Part shown: positions 16,256-23,788 of the stretch, in pieces
How the letters are laid out: every line of letters begins with the position of its first letter
Numbering within the stretch: the first letter of the stretch is position 1
Assembly: GCA_022819505.1 (NCBI GenBank)
Contig: JAJEHD010000013.1
Location: 1-64,000 of the forward strand
Source: Acidimicrobiia bacterium
GTDB lineage: Bacteria; Actinomycetota; Acidimicrobiia; Acidimicrobiales; Aldehydirespiratoraceae
Length of the DNA stretch: 64,000 nucleotides
Reading direction: 5' to 3'
Program-made: the position numbers and the translations under genes
Notes under the pieces: generated by a model
Database searches by the model: none
Seen by the model: only the letters and a program-made list of their open reading frames with translations
Told to the model about the DNA's origin: nothing

Positions 16256-17032
16256 TCATTCCCACACTCCTGCAGGCATGGGCAGGCCCGCGTAGGCGTC
16301 CTGGCCGACGGGCTCGTCGGGCTGGATCCCCAGCATCTCCAGGACGGACATGAGCTGGCGGGTGTGCTGGGCCACCGAGTAGGCGCAGCCGGCCAGCAGG
16401 GCGTGGACCGTCTGATCGCCGAAGAAGGTGGCCACCACCCGGTCCAGCTCCCCCGGAGCGGCCGTCGAGAGCCAGTCCCGGAGCCGGCCGGTGGCCTCGC
16501 CGGCCCGCCCTTCGAGCTGTCGGGGTGGATCGATGCGGCGCTCGAGCCCCCGCAGAACGTCCTCGTCGACGCCGTCGAGCGTGAAGTCGGCGCCGCCGGC
16601 GAGGGTCAGGAATATCTCGACGTGGGCCACGATGTGGTTGGCGAGCCCCAGGTAGGTGCGATCCCGCCCCGGTATCTGCCAGTCGTGGCAGTCGGCGGGC
16701 AGCTGGCCCGCGAAGCGCACCGCGGCCGGCACGAACCGCTCGACGCGCTGCACCAGCTCGTCGGCCGGAAGAACCTGCGGAGGCGGCTCCTCGGCGCCGA
16801 TGAAGGCCCGCACCCGGTCCATATCCAGACCGATCACGTGCTCGCCGCCCCGGGCCAGCACCGGCAGGGCCAGCGCGCCCATCTCCTTCAACTCGCCCAT
16901 GGCGGCCGGGTCCTCGACGACGTTGATGCTCACGAATTCGACTTCACGAGTCGCCAGGTGGTCCTTCACCCGGATGCAGTTCGATCAACCGGGCGCCCAG
17001 TACAGGCGCAGCGGCTGCAAGGTCTCGGTCAT
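16256..17032 (-). CDS. Glutaredoxin-DinB fusion with in-frame UGA (probable selenoprotein)
   Basis: 258 codons from ATG 17032 to TGA 16258-16256, interrupted by one in-frame UGA at codon 16 (16987-16985). N-terminal domain (residues 1-80) is glutaredoxin-like: LYWAPG, then UGA, then SNC at 17-19, giving UxxC where glutaredoxins have CxxC. It also has a cis-Pro strand ALALPVL and a VIGLD segment. C-terminal domain (about 90-235) is a DinB-like helical bundle with conserved histidines (HIVAHVE and VAQHTRQL), as in mycothiol- or metal-dependent transferases. Start: GGGAGG six bases before ATG. The downstream GTG at 16969 lacks any such site and would delete the active site. Operon neighbours: SDR (13 bases upstream) and EthD-like protein. 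A hairpin follows the UGA. Alternatives are nonsense mutation or sequencing error. Confidence 0.75.
16954..16973 (-). promoter_or_regulatory. SECIS-like hairpin downstream of UGA
   Basis: On the minus-strand RNA: CCGGGUG, loop AAGGAC, CACCUGG, a 7-bp stem (one G-U pair) with a 6-base loop. Eleven bases separate the UGA from the stem and 18 from the loop, within the range used for bacterial SECIS elements. It lies inside coding sequence, as bacterial SECIS do. Confidence 0.45.
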
Positions 17033-17038
17033 CGCCCA

Positions 17039-17044
17039 CCTCCC
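17039..17044 (-). promoter_or_regulatory. Strong Shine-Dalgarno before the UGA-containing gene
   Basis: GGGAGG on the minus strand, six bases before ATG 17032 and just after the upstream SDR stop. It implies translation starts upstream of the UGA codon. Confidence 0.75.
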
Positions 17045-17045
17045 T

Positions 17046-17825
17046 TCACCGGGACCGCCCGGCATGGGAGGCTCCGTCCACCAGCAGGGCCGCGCCCGCC
17101 ACGTACGACGCCCGGTCCGAGCAGAGCCACACGATCGTCTCGGCCAGCTCGGAGGGCTCGCCCAGCCTCTTCATCGGAGCCGAGTCCAGCGCTCGCGCCT
17201 CCGCACCCGGGTTGAGGCGGTAGTAGTCCTCCAGCATCGGCGTCCGCGTCCGGCCGGGCAGCACCACGTTGATGCGGATGTTGGATCCGGCGTACTCCAC
17301 GGCCGCGGTCCGGGTCAGGTGAACCACCCCTGACTTGGACGCGCCGTAGGCGCTCAGCCCGGGATGGGGCTCGGTCGCCGCGCCCGACGCCACGTTGACG
17401 ATGGCCCCGCCCCCGCCGGCCAGCATGGCGCCGATCTCGGCCTGCATGCACAGGAACACCCCGTCGAGGTTGACCGCCATCACCGTGCGCCACTCGCCGG
17501 CGGCGAGCTCTCCGACCGGGGCCATCGTCCCCCTGACGCCCGCGCAGTTGACCGCGGCGTCGAGGGATCCGTGGGCATCGACGATCCCGTCCACCACGCC
17601 TCGGGCTGCGGTCGGCTCGGACACGTCCATGGTCACCGCCTCGACGGCACCTCCGGACGCCTCGATCAGGCGGGCCGTCTCCGACGCTGCCGGACCGTCG
17701 ATGTCGGCCGCCACCACCAGGCGGGCCCCCTCGGCCGCGAACAGCATGGCGGTGGCCCTCCCGATGCCGGAGCCCGCCCCGGTCACGAGGGCCACCTTGC
17801 CGGGAGCCAGACCCGCGCCAGTCAT
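17046..17825 (-). CDS. SDR family oxidoreductase
   Basis: 259-residue SDR with TGAGSGIG at residues 15-22, NCAG in the middle, and Tyr160/Lys164 (YGASK) as catalytic pair. C-terminal YVAGAALLVDG is typical. ATG at 17825 has GAGGATGGG just upstream on the minus strand. Located between the CapA gene (55 bases upstream) and the glutaredoxin-DinB gene (13 bases downstream) in one operon. Probably acts on an alcohol produced by the P450 encoded two genes upstream; the substrate is not predictable. Confidence 0.88.
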   Translation of the reverse strand: MTGAGLAPGKVALVTGAGSGIGRATAMLFAAEGARLVVAADIDGPAASETARLIEASGGAVEAVTMDVSEPTAARGVVDGIVDAHGSLDAAVNCAGVRGTMAPVGELAAGEWRTVMAVNLDGVFLCMQAEIGAMLAGGGGAIVNVASGAATEPHPGLSAYGASKSGVVHLTRTAAVEYAGSNIRINVVLPGRTRTPMLEDYYRLNPGAEARALDSAPMKRLGEPSELAETIVWLCSDRASYVAGAALLVDGASHAGRSR

Positions 17826-17880
17826 CGCCCATCCTCAGCGGTACCCACCGGATGGGGGACAGCCGCCAGACCCGCGCCGC

Positions 17881-19083
17881 TCACGGCTGGAAACCGGTGT
17901 CGATGAGAACGTCCTCAGCACGCCGGACGAAGCCGGTGCCGAACCCGACCGCGGCCGTGATCTCGGAGACGTAGCCGGCCACATCGTCGAAGAGGTCGTG
18001 GGCATTGGTCAGCGCCTCGGGCTCTCCGGTGGGCCGGATGTAGCAGGGGACGTAGGAGACCTCCCGGATGCTGCCGCCGCTGATCCGGCAGCGGGCGATC
18101 ATGGTCCGGCGGGAGTCGGGATGGAACGGGTACCCCGGCGATTCGTCCCGCCAGCCGAACTTGTACTCGGGGTAGAGGCCTTGCATCTCCAGCAGCGCCG
18201 GGCTCTCGGTGCCCGGCACGGCGTTGTGGGCGCAGTCGACCGCGAAGTTGCCCAGCCCGTGGAAGATCACCTTGCCCCGGTACACCTGCACCGCCTTGAG
18301 GATGTGCTGGTGGTGGCCGAGCACCAGGTCGGCCCCGGCGTCGATGGCCGCGTGGGCGGCCTCTGTCTCGTAGTCCGCGATCACGACCGGGCTGAAGTGC
18401 ACCCCCCAGTGGGGCGACACCACGACCACGTCGGCGGCGTCCTTGGCCCTGCGCACGTCGGCGGCCAGGGCGTCGAGGTCCTCGTCGTGCACGAACGTGC
18501 GGATCTCGGGCTGGCTGCCGGGCTGCTCGGTCTCGATCTGGTGGTAGTGGGTGTAGGCCCGCAGCGGCGCGCAGCCCGGCTTGCCGTAGCCGGCCTCGTA
18601 GCCGGGGAACAGGATCGACGAGTACCCGAGGAAGGCGATCGTGGCGCCGCTGCGCTCGACGATGGCCGGCTGCCGGGCGGCGGCCAGGTCCCCGCCCGCG
18701 CCGCACACCGCGATGTCGAGGCCGTCGAGCACCTCCAGCGTCCGGAAGAAGGCGTCGTATCCGGAGTCGAGGTGATGGTTGTTGGCGAACGTCACCGCGT
18801 CGAAGCCTGCTGTTGCCAGTGCCTGGGCGTTGCGGGGATGGGCCCTGATCTCGCCCCGGGCCGCCGGATTGCGGGACCCGTCCTCGGAATAGACCGACTC
18901 GCAGTTGCCGAACGTGACGTCGGCGCCGGCCAGCACGTCGCGGCAGTGGTCGAACACGCCGGCGGGCTCGTCCCGGTTGATCATCAGGTCGCCGACCGCG
19001 GCCATCACGACGTCGCCACCGGAGTCGGGCACCGCCTCCGCCGTGCCTAGGGCCGGTCCGCCCTCCGGCCTGGAGGTCACCAT
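17881..19083 (-). CDS. CapA family protein (metallophosphatase-like)
   Basis: 400-residue CapA/PGA_cap family protein with a metallophosphoesterase-like fold. Motifs in order: VGDLMINRD near residue 30, GNCES near 60, ANNHHLDSG near 100, SPHWGVH near 225, and GHHQHILKA followed by HGLGNF near 260-280. These match metal-ligating residues of CapA. No signal peptide or membrane segment is visible, unlike PgsA/CapA anchored in the membrane, so a cytoplasmic enzyme is more likely. The start ATG overlaps the 3' end of the P450 gene by 7 bases, which ties it to a catabolic operon rather than to capsule genes. Known family members serve poly-gamma-glutamate systems or remain uncharacterised; a hydrolase role here is inferred. 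Confidence 0.85.
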   Translation of the reverse strand: MVTSRPEGGPALGTAEAVPDSGGDVVMAAVGDLMINRDEPAGVFDHCRDVLAGADVTFGNCESVYSEDGSRNPAARGEIRAHPRNAQALATAGFDAVTFANNHHLDSGYDAFFRTLEVLDGLDIAVCGAGGDLAAARQPAIVERSGATIAFLGYSSILFPGYEAGYGKPGCAPLRAYTHYHQIETEQPGSQPEIRTFVHDEDLDALAADVRRAKDAADVVVVSPHWGVHFSPVVIADYETEAAHAAIDAGADLVLGHHQHILKAVQVYRGKVIFHGLGNFAVDCAHNAVPGTESPALLEMQGLYPEYKFGWRDESPGYPFHPDSRRTMIARCRISGGSIREVSYVPCYIRPTGEPEALTNAHDLFDDVAGYVSEITAAVGFGTGFVRRAEDVLIDTGFQP

Positions 19084-20336
19084 GAGACCGGGAGCTCGGC
19101 CGGCGCGGTGATCAGGGCGCTGTCACGGTACGGCAGCTCCGACGGAGCGGCCTCCAGCCTCAGGGCCGGCAGCCGGGAGGTCAGCGAGGTCAGCGCGATC
19201 TGGACCTCGACGCGGGCCAGGGAGGCCCCGAGGCAGAAGTGGGTCCCGAAGCCGAAAGACAGGTGACGGTTCCCGGCGGCGGGACGGGACAGGTCGAAGT
19301 CGTCGGGCCGGGCGAAGGCGCAGGGGTCGCGGTTGGACCCGGCCAGCGTGAGTATCACCAGCGAGCCCTCCGGGATGGTCACGCCCGCGTAGGTCACGTC
19401 GCAGACCGCCAGCCGGCTCAGGCTCACCTGGACCGGCGACCGGAACCGGAGAATCTCCTCGGTGGCGTCGGCGATCAGGCTCGGATCCCGCACCAGGCGG
19501 CGCCACCGCTCCGGCTCGGCCAGCAGGTCCAGGACTCCGTTGGCGATGGTGTTGGCGGTGGTGTCGTGCCCGCCGCCGATCATCTCCACGATCATGGCCA
19601 CCAGCTCGGTCTCGTCCATCCGGTCGCCGGAGGCCTCGACCTCGATCAGGTGGCTCACCAGGTCGTCGGCCGGATCGTCGCGCCGGCGCTCGATCAGCGA
19701 CCGGACGTAGTCGCCGAACTCGATCAGCGCTCGGGCGCCCCGGCGGCGCTGCTCGTCGCCGTCCACCCCGACGATGGCCCGGTTGTTGAGCACCTGGGTC
19801 CATTCCTCGAACAGGTGGTGGTCGGTGTGGGGCACCCCGAGCAGGCCGCAGATGACGCGCTCGGGCACCGGATAGCAGAAGGCGGGCACCAGGTCGGCCG
19901 ACCCGCGGGGCTCCATGGCGTCGATGAGCTCGTCGACGGTCTGCTGGATCAGCGGCCGCCACCGGTCGACGGCCCGGGGCGTGAAGGAGCGGTTGACCAG
20001 CTTGCGGCGCCGGGTGTGGGTCTCCCCGTCGCTGTTGACCAGGCGCCCCCGGAAGAGCTCCACCGCCGGGCCCGGCTCGAACAGCGTGGCCGCCGTCTCG
20101 TATCCGGCCGCGCCCCGGCTGAGCCGCTCGTCGCGGATGGCGTCCATCACCAGGTCGTACCCGGAGATGATCCACGCCCCGGTGGCGCTGCGGTGCACGG
20201 GCTCGGCCTCGCGCAGCTCCCGTAGCAGGCTGTGAGGGTCGCGCCGGCAGCGAGGGTCGGTGAGGTAGCCGCCCGAGCGCTGGGTCAGGGTTGCCGGCTC
20301 GTCGAGCGGATCGTCGCCGGCCACGCCCGCGGTCAC
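19077..20336 (-). CDS. Cytochrome P450
   Basis: 419-residue P450 monooxygenase. I-helix motif GGGHDTTAN near residue 255, ExxR in EEILR near 295, and heme-binding FGFGTHFCLG with Cys368. The open frame runs upstream into the amidohydrolase gene, but the GTG at 20336 forms a GTGA overlap with the amidohydrolase stop (20335-20333) and gives a normal P450 length, so it was chosen. It overlaps CapA by 7 bases at the other end. No ferredoxin gene is in this operon; the ferredoxin at 10446 or another would have to serve. Substrate unknown. Confidence 0.94.
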   Translation of the reverse strand: MTAGVAGDDPLDEPATLTQRSGGYLTDPRCRRDPHSLLRELREAEPVHRSATGAWIISGYDLVMDAIRDERLSRGAAGYETAATLFEPGPAVELFRGRLVNSDGETHTRRRKLVNRSFTPRAVDRWRPLIQQTVDELIDAMEPRGSADLVPAFCYPVPERVICGLLGVPHTDHHLFEEWTQVLNNRAIVGVDGDEQRRRGARALIEFGDYVRSLIERRRDDPADDLVSHLIEVEASGDRMDETELVAMIVEMIGGGHDTTANTIANGVLDLLAEPERWRRLVRDPSLIADATEEILRFRSPVQVSLSRLAVCDVTYAGVTIPEGSLVILTLAGSNRDPCAFARPDDFDLSRPAAGNRHLSFGFGTHFCLGASLARVEVQIALTSLTSRLPALRLEAAPSELPYRDSALITAPAELPVSW

Positions 20337-21508
20337 TGGCCGGTTAGGTGGTAGAGCTTGGCCGCGTTGTCGTGCAGGACCTTCCGGCACACGTCCTCGG
20401 GCACACCCTCGAGGCTCTCGAGGATGGTCTCGCGCGGGGTCTTGGCCGAGGAGGCCGGTCCGGGGGAGAGGCTCGTGGGATGCGGGTAGTCGCTCTCGAA
20501 GGTGATGTTGTCGGCGTACAGCTCGATCATCCGGTTGACGGTGTCCTTCTCGAACCAGAAGCTGCCGTACACCTGGCGCCGGAAGTAGAAGCTGGGCAGC
20601 TCCATCTCGGGGTAGGCCTTGGACGCGCCGGAGTTGTGCCACTGCCAGTCGAGGGCCTCGACGTAGTAGGGGATCCAGCCGAACCCGCTCTCGACCAGCA
20701 CGAACTTCAGGTCGGGATACTTGTGGCACACCCCAAACAGGGTGAGGTCGGCGAGGGTCTCGGCGTTGCCGAGATACGACATGGCGCTGAGCTTGGCGTA
20801 GTCGGAGCGGGCTGCCTTGGTGCTGAGCATGCTCTTGAAGTCGTCCTCGCCGAACTCCTGGAACCCGACATGGAAGTTGAGCGACATGCCGGTCTCCTGA
20901 GCGACCGAGAACAGCGGCTCCCAATGGGGGTCCTGCAGGGAAGGAAGGCCGATCTTGTACGGCTTGGACAGGAAGCACACGCCGTGGTGGCCCTTGTCCC
21001 GGCAGCGCAGGAGCTCGGCGATGCTGGCCTCGACGTCCCAGTAGGGCAGGACCGACAGCAGCACGAACCGCTGCGGGTCGACGCTGGCGAAGTCGGTCAG
21101 GAAGTCGTTGTACGCCCTGATGGACTCCATGATCAACTCGTCGTCACCCATGGCCCTGAAGGCGTGCCCCGAGAAGGTGAGCAGGTTGGGATAGAGGGCC
21201 TGGGCCCAGATGCCGAAGTCGTCCATCCGGGCCAGCCGGGCCTCGGGGTTCCAGGCCCCGGGCTCGGCCTCCTCGAGCGTCCGCGGGTGTGAGGGTGGAG
21301 GCTCATGCCATCCGGCGGTCGCCCAGTTGGCCACGCCGGTCAGGCGCTTGCCGCCGATCAGCCAGCGCATCTCGTCGCGCCGCTCGTCGAGGACGAGATG
21401 GGGAATGCGATCTCCCCACTTCTTCTCCGACATGCGGGAAGTCCACAGATCGGGCGGCTCCATCACGTGGCTGTCGGTGTCGATGATCGGGATGTCGGTG
21501 AGCGCCAT
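20333..21508 (-). CDS. Amidohydrolase family 2 (ACMSD-like)
   Basis: 391-residue Amidohydro_2 protein. Metal motif D-T-D-S-H at residues 10-14 followed by PPDLW, and the C-terminal ESDYPHP segment holding the catalytic Asp. Close in layout to the enzyme at 1589-2767. ATG at 21508, with GAGGACC upstream on the minus strand. First gene of a six-gene minus operon (amidohydrolase, P450, CapA, SDR, glutaredoxin-DinB, EthD-like), separated from the divergent QueG-like gene by about 116 bases. Hydrolysis or decarboxylation of a ring-derived acid is expected from the family. Confidence 0.87.
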   Translation of the reverse strand: MALTDIPIIDTDSHVMEPPDLWTSRMSEKKWGDRIPHLVLDERRDEMRWLIGGKRLTGVANWATAGWHEPPPSHPRTLEEAEPGAWNPEARLARMDDFGIWAQALYPNLLTFSGHAFRAMGDDELIMESIRAYNDFLTDFASVDPQRFVLLSVLPYWDVEASIAELLRCRDKGHHGVCFLSKPYKIGLPSLQDPHWEPLFSVAQETGMSLNFHVGFQEFGEDDFKSMLSTKAARSDYAKLSAMSYLGNAETLADLTLFGVCHKYPDLKFVLVESGFGWIPYYVEALDWQWHNSGASKAYPEMELPSFYFRRQVYGSFWFEKDTVNRMIELYADNITFESDYPHPTSLSPGPASSAKTPRETILESLEGVPEDVCRKVLHDNAAKLYHLTGQ

Positions 21509-21608
21509 GGCGTAGGGTCCTCTACAGCGACGGTTGCGGTGACGGATGCCTGATCGGGCCGGGCGGGTGTGCGAGGCGAGCTCCCTGATCGAGGAGCCAA
21601 TCTATGAC

Positions 21609-21614
21609 TATCAT
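21609..21614 (+). promoter_or_regulatory. -10-like TATCAT before the QueG-like gene
   Basis: TATCAT ten bases before GTG 21625, inside CTATGACTATCATACG, which loosely resembles the CTATGATCATGATTCG motif at 7942-7957. No clear -35. A near-leaderless transcript is likely. Confidence 0.4.
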
Positions 21615-21624
21615 ACGCTGAATC

Positions 21625-22923
21625 GTGCCCCAAGCTGCCGAGCGGTCCAGACCCTGGTCGTGGCCTCTGCGACGCGCCTTCGTGGTGGCTGCCGGGGCGG
21701 TCGTGCGGCCACTTCTCAACACCGCCACCATCCGGTGGCTGCGCCACCTCCCCTCCGGTCCGGCCATCCTGCGGCGCCGCTACCGGGCTCCGCGGGTGTG
21801 GTGGCCCGACCGCCCGCCGGTGGAGATCCCCGCCGATCTGCGATCCCATGCCGGAGTGCGCCGCGATGAGCAGGCCGCGCAGGAGGCCTTCGAGGACGAG
21901 CCCCTGCACTCGTTCCACCACAACTTCGGCGTGGCTGTGGTGTGGGCCCTGGCCCAGCTGTGGCAGTCGCTGCTGTTCGTGGGCCCGAGGCTGGTACGGG
22001 CGGTGGAGCACGCCAAGCGGACGGGAGCTGCTCCCACCAGCGCCCCGGCGACACGCTCGCCGGACGAATGGACAGACTGGGTGCGCGACCGGGCCCGGCG
22101 CATCGGCATGAGCACCGTCGGCTTCGCTCCCTACGACGAGCGCTACACCTTCGCCGAGCACGCCCATGAAGCCGCGGGGCCCAACGTGATCGTGTGCGTG
22201 CTGGAGCAGAATTGGGAGTCGAACCGGACCCTGCCCGGACCGGTGGGGGAGCAGACCGCGCTCAGCACCAATGCAGAGATCATCGAGATGGCCTCGCAGC
22301 TGGCCGAGGCCATCGTGGCCGCCGGCTTCGAGGCCCGGGCCCACTCGACGGAGGGGATCGCGGTCGTGCACCACTACGGGGTCGAGTCCGGCCTGGGTCA
22401 GATGGGCGTCAACGGCCAGTTGCTGACCCCCGAGGCCGGCTCACGGTGCCGCCTGGCCATGGTCACGACCAGGATGCCGCTGGTGCTGGGGGCACCCCGC
22501 GACTTCGGGATCCCCCGCATCTGCGACGAGTGCCAAGCGTGCGTGCGGCGGTGCCCGGCCGGGGCCATCCCGGTCAAGCGCACCTGGCACCGCGGGATCG
22601 AGAAGTCCAAGCTCAACCTGGCCCGGTGCTTCCCGGTGGTCTCGCAGGTCCACGGCTGCTCGGTGTGCATGAAGGTCTGCCCGATACAGCGCTACGGGCT
22701 GGCCGAGGTCATCCGGCACCGGGCCTCCACCGGCGAGATCCTCGGCGTCGGCAGCGACGAGCTCGAGGGATACAACTGGCCCATCGACGGGCGCCGCTAC
22801 GGCCCCGGCCAGCGCCCCAAGCTCGAGCCGGACTTCTTCGAGCTCGAGGTCCTGCCGGTGAACCGGGACGGGTCCATGAAGTCGGGACCGGCACCGGCGA
22901 GCGTTCCCACGCCGCTGACCTGA
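21625..22923 (+). CDS. QueG/RdhA-like iron-sulfur oxidoreductase
   Basis: 432-residue protein related to epoxyqueuosine reductase and reductive dehalogenases. A bacterial 2[4Fe-4S] ferredoxin module is visible: Cys300, 303, 306 and 310 (CDECQACVRRCP), then Cys334 and GCSVCMKVCP near 342-350. The preceding GLGQMGVNGQLLTPEAGSR block is the cobamide-binding-type segment shared by QueG. A 90-120-residue N-terminal region with a hydrophobic stretch (VAVVWALAQLWQSLLFVG) distinguishes it from QueG and may be membrane-associated; no Tat motif is seen. GTG at 21625 is the likely start. First gene of a beta-oxidation-type plus operon. A tRNA-modification role is unlikely in this context; a B12/Fe-S reductive step on an organic substrate is inferred. 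Confidence 0.75.
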   Translation: MPQAAERSRPWSWPLRRAFVVAAGAVVRPLLNTATIRWLRHLPSGPAILRRRYRAPRVWWPDRPPVEIPADLRSHAGVRRDEQAAQEAFEDEPLHSFHHNFGVAVVWALAQLWQSLLFVGPRLVRAVEHAKRTGAAPTSAPATRSPDEWTDWVRDRARRIGMSTVGFAPYDERYTFAEHAHEAAGPNVIVCVLEQNWESNRTLPGPVGEQTALSTNAEIIEMASQLAEAIVAAGFEARAHSTEGIAVVHHYGVESGLGQMGVNGQLLTPEAGSRCRLAMVTTRMPLVLGAPRDFGIPRICDECQACVRRCPAGAIPVKRTWHRGIEKSKLNLARCFPVVSQVHGCSVCMKVCPIQRYGLAEVIRHRASTGEILGVGSDELEGYNWPIDGRRYGPGQRPKLEPDFFELEVLPVNRDGSMKSGPAPASVPTPLT

Positions 22924-22930
22924 GGTTACG

Positions 22931-23788
22931 GTGTCCGGCCCGAGCGACGCCCGTCGCCCGCTGGTGGGCTTCATAGGCCTCGGAGCGATGGGCGGCCCGA
23001 TCGCCGACCGGGCGGCCCGCGACGGCTGGAGACCGCGGGTGTTCGATCCCCGCCCGGCGTCGGTGGCGCCCCGCATCGATTGCGGCGCGACCGCGGCGGG
23101 CTCCGCGGTCGAAGCCGGCCGCGACGCCGACTTCGTGTGCGTCACCGTCCACGACGACGCTCAGGCGCTGGAAGTGATCGACCCGGAGTTGATAGAGGCA
23201 ATGGCACCCGATGGAGTCGTGGTGCTGCACTCCACCGTCACGGTGGCCACCGTCGGCGAGGCCCGCGACCGCTGCCGGCGGCGAGGGCGCCACCTAATGG
23301 ATGTGGGCGTGAGCGGCGGCCCCGCCGGAGCCCGCGACGGGACCCTGGTGCTGATCGCAGGCGGCGAACCGGAGCTGCTCGAGCGGCTACGACCGTTCTT
23401 CGACACCTACTGCTCCGAAGTGATCCTCTGCGGCCCGGCCGGGTCGGGGGCGACCGCCAAGGCGGCCCGCAACTTGATCGCGCTGGGGGCGATGGCCCTT
23501 GCGGCCGAGGCCCTGGCCCTGGCCGAGCAGGGTGGCGTCGACCGGGAAGGCCTGGCCCGGGTGGTGGCCGCAACCGATCCGGCGAGCCGGGGTGCCCGCC
23601 TGCTGGAGGGTGATCTCGGCACCGGCATCACTTCAACCGGCGTGGAATTCACCGGCCGCAAGGACCTCGAAGTGCTCCGGAGCGTCGGGGCGGACCTCGA
23701 AGTTCCGGTACCCGCGGTGGATGCTGCCATCGCCAACTGGGAACGGGTGGTGGAACTGGTTACACGATCCGAGCAAGGCTCCCGTTAG
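22931..23788 (+). CDS. 3-hydroxyisobutyrate dehydrogenase family protein
   Basis: 285-residue beta-hydroxyacid dehydrogenase. N-terminal NAD(P) motif GFIGLGAMGGP at residues 13-23, substrate-binding GVSGGPAGARDGTL near 130, and the catalytic Lys177 in ATAKAARN. C-terminal helical domain follows to residue 285. GTG at 22931 lies eight bases after the previous stop, with GAGG five bases upstream, so the two are co-translated. Oxidises a hydroxy acid to a semialdehyde or keto acid; which acid is unknown. Neighbouring acyl-CoA dehydrogenases place it in fatty- or branched-acid breakdown. Confidence 0.87.
   Translation: MSGPSDARRPLVGFIGLGAMGGPIADRAARDGWRPRVFDPRPASVAPRIDCGATAAGSAVEAGRDADFVCVTVHDDAQALEVIDPELIEAMAPDGVVVLHSTVTVATVGEARDRCRRRGRHLMDVGVSGGPAGARDGTLVLIAGGEPELLERLRPFFDTYCSEVILCGPAGSGATAKAARNLIALGAMALAAEALALAEQGGVDREGLARVVAATDPASRGARLLEGDLGTGITSTGVEFTGRKDLEVLRSVGADLEVPVPAVDAAIANWERVVELVTRSEQGSR

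Noticed and set aside
16256..16969. GTG 16969 as start of the glutaredoxin-DinB gene
   Set aside because: It has no ribosome binding site, begins inside the glutaredoxin fold just past the active site, and leaves the strong site at 17039-17044 unexplained.
19077..20978. 633-codon frame combining the P450 with an upstream extension
   Set aside because: The extension runs antisense-frame through the amidohydrolase gene and has no P450 features; GTG 20336 gives a normal P450 and a GTGA overlap.
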